A stretch of 64,000 nt of DNA from JAIQFF01 sp963788505 (GTDB lineage Bacteria; Acidobacteriota; Terriglobia; Terriglobales; Acidobacteriaceae), in the NCBI GenBank assembly GCA_963788505.1, contig CAWBGY010000005.1, forward strand, positions 372,001 through 436,000, in the 5' to 3' direction. Of the stretch, positions 57,158 through 64,000 are shown piece after piece (the first letter of the stretch is position 1; the number at the start of each line of letters is the position of its first letter). The translations under genes were made by a program, and so were the position numbers. The notes beneath the pieces were generated by a model. It had not been told where the DNA came from and did not search any database. It saw nothing but the letters and a program-made list of their open reading frames with translations.

Positions 57158-58060
57158 TCAGTGTCCTGCCTCTGGCGCCAGGATACGGATCAGCTGGATG
57201 ATGGCTGGTCCCAGAGTCACGAAGATGATGGAGGGAAGAACGAACAAGACCAGTGGAACGATCATCTTGATGGTGGTTTTTGCGGCCTGTTCCTCGGCGC
57301 GTTGCCGCCGTTCGGTGCGCAGCGAATCAGAGTGGATGCGGAGGGCCTGGCTGACGCTGGTGCCAAAGCGGTCCGTCTGCACCAGTGTGGCCACCAGGGC
57401 GCGCACATCGTCGACGCCGGTCCGTTCGACCAAATTTCGCAGCGCCTCGGCGCGGGGCTTGCCCGCGCGCATTTCGAGATTGATCAGATGGAACTCATCG
57501 CTCAGGTCGGGATGCGCGTGCCGCAAATCCTCGCCCACTCGCATCAGGGCCTGATCCAGCGCCAGGCCGACCTCGACGCAGATTACGGTAAGATCCAGGG
57601 CGTCGGGCAAGGCCAGGGTGATGCGCCTTTGCCGGTTGCGGATCATGCGCTTGAGGATGAAGCGGGGGATGAAGAAGCCAACTCCGCCCACTCCGACCAT
57701 CCACAACAGATCGAAATTACCCTTGACTGCGATCACAGCCAAAATCCCCACCAGGCCGAGCAGCACCCGGGCCCCTACGTATATCGTCAAGTGGCGGGGC
57801 TCGCGATAGCCAGCCTGAATCAGCCATTTTCGCGCCCGGGAAACTTCGCTGGGCGACAGTGGCAGGGCCTGGCTCAGGGGATCGAGCGCCTGCTCCAGGC
57901 GATCCTTGAAGGCCGGCTTTTCCTTAATCTCTGGTTTCTGCCACCCCAAAGCGCGCAGGCGGGAGCCCAGCACCGAAAAAGGAGCGTAGGCCGCCGCCCC
58001 GAACGAAAATACGACCAGGGCGATGGTCAGAAACAACAGGATTGCCAGTGCCAGAGCCAT
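57158..58060 (-). CDS. tadC: Tad pilus inner-membrane protein TadC
   Basis: A platform protein of the Flp/Tad pilus machine. 300 residues with a type II secretion F domain (ALPDALDLTVICVEVGLALDQALMRVGEDL) and hydrophobic segments at both ends. The MVPLVLFVLPSI-like closing segment (IVPLVLFVLPSIIFVTLGPA) is typical. It is separated from tadB by three bases. Confidence 0.9.
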   Translation of the reverse strand: MALALAILLFLTIALVVFSFGAAAYAPFSVLGSRLRALGWQKPEIKEKPAFKDRLEQALDPLSQALPLSPSEVSRARKWLIQAGYREPRHLTIYVGARVLLGLVGILAVIAVKGNFDLLWMVGVGGVGFFIPRFILKRMIRNRQRRITLALPDALDLTVICVEVGLALDQALMRVGEDLRHAHPDLSDEFHLINLEMRAGKPRAEALRNLVERTGVDDVRALVATLVQTDRFGTSVSQALRIHSDSLRTERRQRAEEQAAKTTIKMIVPLVLFVLPSIIFVTLGPAIIQLIRILAPEAGH

Positions 58061-58063
58061 GCG

Positions 58064-59032
58064 TTAGACCTGAATCTGAATGATCTTTCGGATCACAAAA
58101 TAGCCAATGGTCTGCAAGGTAATACCCACCACGATCAACAAGTGGCCGATGGGATCGTCAAACAGTGGTTTTATGAAACTGGGGTTCATGGCCTGCATGG
58201 TGACCACAATGATGGGCGGCAAACCCATCAGCAGCATCATGGTCATCCGTCCCTGGGCCGTGTGTACCCGCACCTGCCGCATGATCTTGAAGCGTTCCCG
58301 AATCACATAAGACAGGTTGTCAAGGATTTCCGCAAGATTACCGCCGGTCTCGCGCTGCAGCATGACTGCGGTGACGAAAAACTTGACGTCCACCAGGGGC
58401 ATGCGCTGGGTGAGGTTGATCAGGGCGTCGCGTACCGGCAAACCGAATTTCTGCTCCTCAAACAGCTTGCGAAATTCGGAAGCCACGGGCTCGCCAATCT
58501 CGCTGGCGATCAGTTCGAGGGCGGTGGTGAAGGCGTGGCCGGCGCGCACTGCCCGGGCCAGCGTGTCGATCGCTTCGGGGAACATCTCTTCAAATTTCTC
58601 GAAGCGCTTGGTCCGCTTGTAATTGGCGTATGAGTACGGCAGAAACGCGCCAAGGATAAGACCCACCCAGGCAAATTGCGGAAACCCGCTGAACAACAGG
58701 ACAATCAGCCCCAGCCCGGCCCCGCTGATCAGGCAGAGGAGCAGGACATTGCCGGCGCGGCTCTTGACGTCGGCTTGCTCGAGCAAAGTCTGCAAGCTGG
58801 AAATGCTGGAGGAGCGGCGCAGCAGGTTGTCGAGCGCCGGGATCTTGCTCATCACTTCGTCGCGCAGCAGCGCCAGTTCCTGGCTGGGCTCGCGTTCCGC
58901 GCTCTTCTGCACGGTGGAGAGGCGTTCGCGCAGCAGGCGAGCCTTGGAACTGCGCTCGTCCAGCAGGGAAGCGATGACAAACACCGCCAGCGCGACCACC
59001 ACGAAGACCGCGATTGCAATCAGAATGAACAT
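58064..59032 (-). CDS. tadB: Tad pilus inner-membrane protein TadB
   Basis: 322 residues. Partner of TadC. An N-terminal membrane segment (FILIAIAVFVVVALAVFVIASLL), then a T2SSF domain with MFPEAIDTLARAVRAGHAFTTALELIASE and a later TGGNLAEILDNLSYVIRERFK, followed by two closing membrane segments. The downstream neighbour is tadC; upstream is cpaF. Confidence 0.9.
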   Translation of the reverse strand: MFILIAIAVFVVVALAVFVIASLLDERSSKARLLRERLSTVQKSAEREPSQELALLRDEVMSKIPALDNLLRRSSSISSLQTLLEQADVKSRAGNVLLLCLISGAGLGLIVLLFSGFPQFAWVGLILGAFLPYSYANYKRTKRFEKFEEMFPEAIDTLARAVRAGHAFTTALELIASEIGEPVASEFRKLFEEQKFGLPVRDALINLTQRMPLVDVKFFVTAVMLQRETGGNLAEILDNLSYVIRERFKIMRQVRVHTAQGRMTMMLLMGLPPIIVVTMQAMNPSFIKPLFDDPIGHLLIVVGITLQTIGYFVIRKIIQIQV

Positions 59033-59201
59033 GCTGTCCGAAAAATGTACCTTAGAACTCGACCCGCTTTGCTATATCGACCTTATGATGCGGCGCTGAA
59101 AGCCTGCCGTACGCGAAGTGGAACGGGCGCTGCTTCAGGCAAAAGATTTCAGGCCGCTCAACCGGTCCGGCTCCAGGACGCGCCTGGACTGAGCAAAAGC
59201 G

Positions 59202-60497
59202 CTAGACCTCCATGCGCGATTCGAACAAGGCGGGACGCAGGCGGCAGCCCGCGGTAGCCAGCCGATCGGCGAACTTGGGGCGGATCCCGTTGGCACGAAA
59301 CATACCGCGCACTTTCCCGGTCTCGTCAATCCCTTGCCGCTCGAAAACAAAGATGTCCTGCATGCTAATTATGTCGCCCTCCATGCCCGTTACCTCGGAG
59401 ATGGTGATCACTTTCCGGGTGCCGTCGGAAAGCCGCGAAACCTGGACCACGGCGTGAATGGCCGCCGCGATCTGGTGCCGCATGGCCCGTTCCGGGATGT
59501 TGAGATTGGCCATGGAGCACATGTTTTCGATACGGGCCAGCGCATCCCGCGGAGTGTTGGCGTGTACGGTGGTGAGGGAGCCCTCGTGACCCGTGTTCAT
59601 GGCCTGCAGCATGTCAAAAGCCTCTTCGCCGCGCACCTCGCCGACCACGATGCGGTCGGGACGCATACGCAGACTGTTGATCACCAGCTGCCGCTGCCGG
59701 ACCGCGCCCTTGCCTTCGATGTTGGGCGGCCGCGTCTCCAGCCGGACCACATGCTCCTGTTTCATCTGTAATTCGGCCGCGTCCTCAATGGTGACAATGC
59801 GGTCGGAGTTTGGAATATAGCTGGAGAGAACATTCAGCAGCGTGGTCTTGCCAGCGCCGGTGCCGCCGGAGATCAGGAAGTTCAGGCGCCCCTTCACCAT
59901 GGCCGACAGCAGTTCCAGCATGGGCTCGGTCAGGGTCTTGTTCTCGATCATGTTGCGGGCGGTGACCGGGTCGCGGCCGAAACGGCGAATCGAAAGGCAG
60001 GGGCCGTCGATGGCCAGGGGCGGAATGATGGCGTTTACACGGGAGCCATCGGCCAGACGCGCGTCCACCATGGGCGAAGACTCATCCACACGCCGGCCGA
60101 TGCGGGAGACGATGCGATCGATAATCTGCATCAGGTGGGCATCGTCCTTGAAGCTCAGGCCGGTGGGTTCGAGCTTGCCCGCCCGTTCCACGTAGACCTT
60201 GTTGTAGCGATTGACCAGTATGTCGGAAATGGTGGGGTCTTTGAGCAGCGGTTCGAGCGGACCCAGGCCGAAAATCTCATCCAGAATTTCGCGGGAAAGA
60301 CGTTCGCGCTCGGCGAAGCTCAGGGGCACGGCCTCGCTATTGACCGTGTTCCGGATCAGCAGCAGAACTTCTTCGCGGGCGGCATCGCTGGGGGTCCGCC
60401 CTAGTTTCTCCAGGTCGAGACGGTCCAGGATCTTGCGGTGGAGATCCGCCTTGACCTGCTGGTACTCGGATCTTTCGAAGGTCTGCAAATTCGCCAT
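59202..60497 (-). CDS. cpaF: Tad pilus ATPase CpaF/TadA
   Basis: The hexameric ATPase that powers Flp pilus assembly. 431 residues. Walker A GGTGAGKTTLLN, Walker B-like RPDRIVVGEVRGEE with the Glu/Arg pair, the Asp-box TIEDAAELQM, and the His-box TGHEGSLTTVHAN are present. The ATG at 60497 is preferred (start MANLQTFERSEYQQ). It follows cpaE by about 40 bases. Confidence 0.94.
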   Translation of the reverse strand: MANLQTFERSEYQQVKADLHRKILDRLDLEKLGRTPSDAAREEVLLLIRNTVNSEAVPLSFAERERLSREILDEIFGLGPLEPLLKDPTISDILVNRYNKVYVERAGKLEPTGLSFKDDAHLMQIIDRIVSRIGRRVDESSPMVDARLADGSRVNAIIPPLAIDGPCLSIRRFGRDPVTARNMIENKTLTEPMLELLSAMVKGRLNFLISGGTGAGKTTLLNVLSSYIPNSDRIVTIEDAAELQMKQEHVVRLETRPPNIEGKGAVRQRQLVINSLRMRPDRIVVGEVRGEEAFDMLQAMNTGHEGSLTTVHANTPRDALARIENMCSMANLNIPERAMRHQIAAAIHAVVQVSRLSDGTRKVITISEVTGMEGDIISMQDIFVFERQGIDETGKVRGMFRANGIRPKFADRLATAGCRLRPALFESRMEV

Positions 60498-60540
60498 AGT
60501 GTTCCAACTTAACACTAACTCAACCGGCTGGGGCTTCACC

Positions 60541-61714
60541 CTAAACCGTCTTGAACAGCGACCACGCCTTTCGCTTCACGTCGATGTCGTCTTCGGTCAA
60601 GGCGGCGGCCAGTCCGGCAAAGGACCGGGCCAATCTCGCTGTAGGCCTGCTGCATGACCGGAACTCCGCGATCAATGGCGCCTGATACCGCGAAATATTG
60701 ATTGGGGATCTTCCACAGCAGCTTGGCTCCGGCCGCGGCCTCAGCATCGGATTCACTGAACCCGGCAATCTTGCGGAAGCGGTTCAACACCAGGCGAACT
60801 CTCTCGCGCCCTCCGGTCTCGCCCAGATATTGCTGGATCCGGGTTGCGCTCCACAAGGAGGCGACATCCGCATGGGCCACCAGCAATACGGTTTCTGAAA
60901 GATTGCACACCAGTCGGGTGGTCGCGTCCACGCGCGACGAGGCATCCACCACCACGTAACGGAAGTGGCCCACCAGCAAATCGAACAAGCGGGCGAATTC
61001 CGCGGTAGCGGGTTCCACGAGCAACGGCGAGCCCGCGCCGGCCAGCAATTGCAGTCCGCCGCTGTGCCGCGTCATGAAGCTCTCCAGCAGCGAGCTATCG
61101 AGGCGGTGCAGATTGCGAATCGCATCCCCCACGGTGAACTGTGGCTTCAGGTTCAGGTGCAGCGCGGCGTGTCCCAGCGGCGCAATGTCAACCAGCGCAA
61201 CATTGCCATGGGCCGAATGCAGCGCCAGCGCCAGGTTCACGGCGGTGGTGGTGGCCCCACTCCCGCCCTTGGCGTTGACTACGGTAAAGACTTTTCCCCG
61301 AGGTCCCTCCCGGTCCACCTTTCGTTGCGCCGTAGTCAGCCGCACAAAGGCTTCGAGCAGGTCGGTGGTGGTGGTGGGGCGTTCGATGAATTCGCGCGCC
61401 CCGGAACGCATGGCGCTCACGATGACCTGGGGCTGGGTCATGCTGCCCACCGCGAAGATGACCGCGTCCCGCACTTCCTGGTGGATCAGTTCAATGGCCC
61501 GCAACGCCAGGGTGGAATTGTCGGCGGGCACGTCGACCAGCACGACCTGAGGACCTGCACTCTGCACCCGGCGCAGAACCGGATCCGTGACCACCACAGG
61601 ATAACTGGTGCAGGTGTGCACCACCCGCGCCACGCTGGTGCTGTCCACCAGCACCTGCAGCACGGCACGCTGCTCAGCATCCTGGGCTATGACTACGACA
61701 GAAAGTTCGGGCAT
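60541..61714 (-). CDS. cpaE: Tad pilus localisation ATPase CpaE, +1 frameshift near the end
   Basis: An atypical response-regulator receiver at the N terminus (MPELSVVVIAQDAEQRAVL, IFAVGSMTQPQVIVSAMRSG) followed by a ParA/MinD-type ATPase with a deviant Walker A (KGGSGATTTAVNLA). The frame is good up to VPVMQQAYSEI, then shifts at about 60630; the next frame gives ARSFAGLAAALTEDD to a stop at 60541. One extra G in ATTGGCC explains this. Full length is then about 390 residues. Confidence 0.88.
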
Positions 61715-61796
61715 CGTATTTCTGGCCCCCTACTGCTCCTCATCCCATATTCTACGTGCCAGAACTAGAGCTTGCAGATTACGCAGGTCATCCGTT

Positions 61797-63233
61797 TCAC
61801 TTCTTGTCGGCGGACGGTTTCCGGCCGTCGAACTGCTCTGGGTCCATGTACGGTTTGGAAACAACCGGCAGCGCGGGCTTCTGGGTGCTGGCAGAAATGC
61901 GATGCGCCGTGCACAGAACCATCAGTTCAGAATTGCTGCGCTGCGCGCTCTTGCTGCGAAAGAAATTTCCCAGAATCGGGATATCTCCCAGCCCCGGAAC
62001 CTTGTTGTAGAGATCAGTCACCCGGTTGTCGATCAACCCCGCGATCACAAAGCTTTGCCCGTCCTTCAGTTCGAACTCGGTTTCAGCTTTCCGGGTACTC
62101 AGGGCCGGAACCGTAAAGCCGGAGATAGTGAGCGCATTGGCGAAATCCAAAGCGCTGACCGACGGCGCCACCTTCAGGTGGATGTTCCCGTTGGGCATGA
62201 TCACGGGGGTAAATTTCAACTCCACGCCGAATTCCTTGAACGAAATTGTGACCGCGGTAAAACCCTGCCCGGGCTGAACAATCGGGAAGGGAAATTCTCC
62301 CCCGGCCAAAAAGCTGGCTTCCTTGCCGTTGACCGCGATCAAGTTGGGTTCGGCCAGGATCTGCAGCAGGTTTTTCTGCTGCAGGGCCTTGATCACTGCG
62401 CCGATATTGATGTCGGTGCGGGTCACGAACAGATTGAGAAAGTCGTTGATGGTAGTTGTGGGTGGGGTTGTGGTGGTGCTGCTGACGCCATTCGTGGTGG
62501 TGGTGGTGGCCGGCGGCCTGCTTACCTGGACTGAGCCGAATTGCCCCGTCTGGCTGGTTGCGATCGTGTTGCCCAGCCCGGGCATGAACAAATTGATTCC
62601 AAGCTGGGTGATGGCGGAACGGTCCACTTCGGCGAACTTCACCTCGAGCAGAACTTCCTGCGCCCCAACCGGACCGAAGGTCAGCACATTGACCACGTTC
62701 TTGGAGTAGGCCTGGGCGATCATGCCGGCACGTTTGGAAACGTCCTCGGTAGAAACGTGGCCGGAAAGCACGATGGCGGAACGCGAAGGGGAGACGTTGA
62801 TCTCTTCCTCGGGGAAGACCCGCTTCTCTTCCTCGGCCGCCGCGCTGACGTCCACATCCACGCGCAAGTCGAAGCTGCGCGAGCGCTCGAGTTCGTCCCA
62901 GATCAGCAAGGACACTTCGCCCGCGGACCGGCCGTGCACCAGGATTTGAGTTGGGGTCACGACCATCACGTCGGCAACCGCGTCATCGGTGACGGAAACG
63001 CGCTTAAGCCGCTCGGTGGTATTAATGAGCAACGACTTGCCCACCATGACCCGCAGCGGCGCGGAGCCTTGAGCCGCGGCTTCCGGGGCCGACGAACTGG
63101 CCTCGGGGCCGGTAGGAGCCTGGGTGGGCGTGGGTGCGGGTGGGTTAGCGGGCTGTTCCTGAGCGACAGCGAAGGAGGCCGTGAGCAGCAACAACACCAA
63201 CAGCGCCCCTCGTACCATCGGACTCGGATTCAC
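61797..63233 (-). CDS. cpaC: Tad pilus secretin CpaC/RcpA
   Basis: The outer-membrane channel of the Flp pilus. 478 residues with a signal peptide (ALLVLLLLTASFAVAQ), a Pro-rich stretch, an N-terminal pilus-secretin and BON-like region (MVGKSLLINTTERLKRVSVTD...VMVVTPTQILVHG, then SAIVLSGHVSTEDVSKRA), and the C-terminal secretin domain (ANEFLAGGEFPFPI-like FLAGGEFPFPI, FKEFGVELKFTP, LKDGQSFVIAGLID, and VPGLGDIPILGNFF). GTG at 63233 follows GGGGAG. Confidence 0.92.
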   Translation of the reverse strand: MNPSPMVRGALLVLLLLTASFAVAQEQPANPPAPTPTQAPTGPEASSSAPEAAAQGSAPLRVMVGKSLLINTTERLKRVSVTDDAVADVMVVTPTQILVHGRSAGEVSLLIWDELERSRSFDLRVDVDVSAAAEEEKRVFPEEEINVSPSRSAIVLSGHVSTEDVSKRAGMIAQAYSKNVVNVLTFGPVGAQEVLLEVKFAEVDRSAITQLGINLFMPGLGNTIATSQTGQFGSVQVSRPPATTTTTNGVSSTTTTPPTTTINDFLNLFVTRTDINIGAVIKALQQKNLLQILAEPNLIAVNGKEASFLAGGEFPFPIVQPGQGFTAVTISFKEFGVELKFTPVIMPNGNIHLKVAPSVSALDFANALTISGFTVPALSTRKAETEFELKDGQSFVIAGLIDNRVTDLYNKVPGLGDIPILGNFFRSKSAQRSNSELMVLCTAHRISASTQKPALPVVSKPYMDPEQFDGRKPSADKK

Positions 63234-63297
63234 TTCGTGTTTCTCCCCCCTGCGGGAGCAGATCGGCATGTCTTCGTCCTCGGAATGCTGACTTGTC

Positions 63298-64000
63298 CTA
63301 GAACTTCTGTTCTTCTTTTTTCGTGCCCTTGATGACTTCGATCGGATAGCTGGTCGGCATTGTGGTCACGGGTGCCGGGGTCGCGCGTTTCGTTCGGGTT
63401 CGCCGTGGTGCGGCTGCGGGCGCCGGAGTGGCCAGGCCTTTGTACAATGACCCCGTGTTCACCGCCGCCAGTTCCTGCTGCTTGGTGTCCAGCGGATTGC
63501 GCAGCGCCAACTGAATCTTGCCCTGGCTAGTGGCCAAGGTCAGTTTCTGAGCGTCATCGGGCGACACCAGCAAGGTAATGACCGGCGTCACTTGCGGTTC
63601 GCCGGCGGTGTTGCGCTCCAGCTTCTGACCGGTCGCGATTACGGCCACGTTCTCCAATACGGTGGTGGTTTGTTGCTCCGGTGCTCCGGACGGATTGCCC
63701 GTGAGCAACACATCCACGCGCGTTCCCGGCACCACGAAACCGGCGACGCCGATGACTTCATTCACCCGCACCGATACCGCCCGCATTCCCGGTGGAATCA
63801 GCGATGGCATTCCAGAGCCCGCATTTTCTCCCGCCAGCTTGTTGGGCAGAAAGAATTCGCCCTTGGCGATGGGGAGGATTGCGCCCCGGCCCACGACAGA
63901 GGTCTTTAAATGATAGGCGTTGGCGGGCAGATCGGCCGCGACATAGCGCACCGTCTTCACATCGTTCTCTCCCACCTTGGCTCCCACCGGAATGTCATTG
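63298..64000 (-). CDS. cpaB: Tad pilus protein CpaB/RcpC, N-terminus cut by window edge
   Basis: A SAF-domain periplasmic protein that helps assemble the pilus secretin. The frame is open to the window edge; the first visible residues (NDIPVGAKVGENDVKTVRYVAAD) lie inside the SAF domain, with ILPIAKGEFFLPNKL, IPPGMRAVSVRVNEVIGVAGFVVPGTRVDVLLT after it, and a C-terminal Pro/Arg-rich tail. The start lies outside the window, so the N-terminal membrane anchor is missing here. It heads the Tad operon as seen. Confidence 0.9.
   Translation of the reverse strand, partial: NDIPVGAKVGENDVKTVRYVAADLPANAYHLKTSVVGRGAILPIAKGEFFLPNKLAGENAGSGMPSLIPPGMRAVSVRVNEVIGVAGFVVPGTRVDVLLTGNPSGAPEQQTTTVLENVAVIATGQKLERNTAGEPQVTPVITLLVSPDDAQKLTLATSQGKIQLALRNPLDTKQQELAAVNTGSLYKGLATPAPAAAPRRTRTKRATPAPVTTMPTSYPIEVIKGTKKEEQKF

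Overview
The window looks like a chromosomal segment of an Acidobacteriota bacterium, probably Terriglobia/Koribacter-like. This is inferred from the gene families present (SYLF protein with a small lmo0937-type membrane protein, fused FtcD, PCYC-type cysteine protein, many secreted proteins of unknown function) and from the spacers, which are full of short GC-rich palindromes. There is no rRNA, prophage, complete insertion sequence or CRISPR array. One tRNA is present: tRNA-Ala(CGC).

Layout. 1-8 kb: end of a D-2-hydroxyacid dehydrogenase, then small stress and envelope genes (P-loop ATPase, Tat-exported aldo/keto reductase, lmo0937-like protein, SYLF protein, DinB-like protein, ICMT-like methyltransferase, STAS protein, two secreted unknowns, an endonuclease remnant). 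8-10.5 kb: groES-groEL behind a strong sigma-70 promoter with a perfect CIRCE operator. 10.5-24 kb: housekeeping and envelope genes (EVE protein, glutaredoxin-like protein, SDR, PagL-like deacylase, DUF885 peptidase, FtcD fusion, GlmU, YvcK, TPR protein, PCYC-type protein, signal peptidase I). 24-29 kb: carA-carB. 29.5-30.6 kb: a DapA/HOGA-like aldolase. 30.7-41.1 kb: a catabolic island (TetR regulator, enoyl-CoA hydratase, BoxB-like di-iron oxygenase, CoA-transferase-like B and A subunits, a second enoyl-CoA hydratase, rhodanese, and a three-subunit 4-hydroxybenzoyl-CoA-reductase-type enzyme). 41-45.6 kb: ribA, a TonB-like protein, tRNA-Ala, a GH1 glycosidase and a GT28-like glycosyltransferase. 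45.7-52.8 kb: pyrimidine nucleoside uptake, salvage and catabolism (nupC, deoA, cdd, hydantoinase, LLM oxidoreductase). 52.9-64 kb: a polytopic membrane protein, then a minus-strand Tad/Flp pilus operon (cpaB-cpaC-cpaE-cpaF-tadB-tadC) that runs into a DUF192 gene and a Gly-rich TonB-like gene.

The most interesting unit is the 30.7-41.1 kb island. The FAD subunit carries the extra four-cysteine segment that marks 4-hydroxybenzoyl-CoA reductase, so the reductase would make an aromatic acyl-CoA. A BoxB-like epoxidase, two crotonase-fold enzymes and a CoA-transferase-fold pair could then open and process the ring. The TetR gene has a palindrome directly before its start codon that resembles published PaaR operators. 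The combination lacks BoxA, BoxC and a CoA ligase and matches no standard pathway that I recognise.

Two window-wide patterns need attention. First, seven otherwise well-conserved genes are each broken by a shift consistent with one extra base. That uniform direction points to insertion-type sequence error, or less likely to recent decay. Second, palindromic repeats typical of the spacers also sit in frame inside carB, the CoA-transferase A subunit, hcrA and hcrB, so they appear mobile and tolerated in surface loops.
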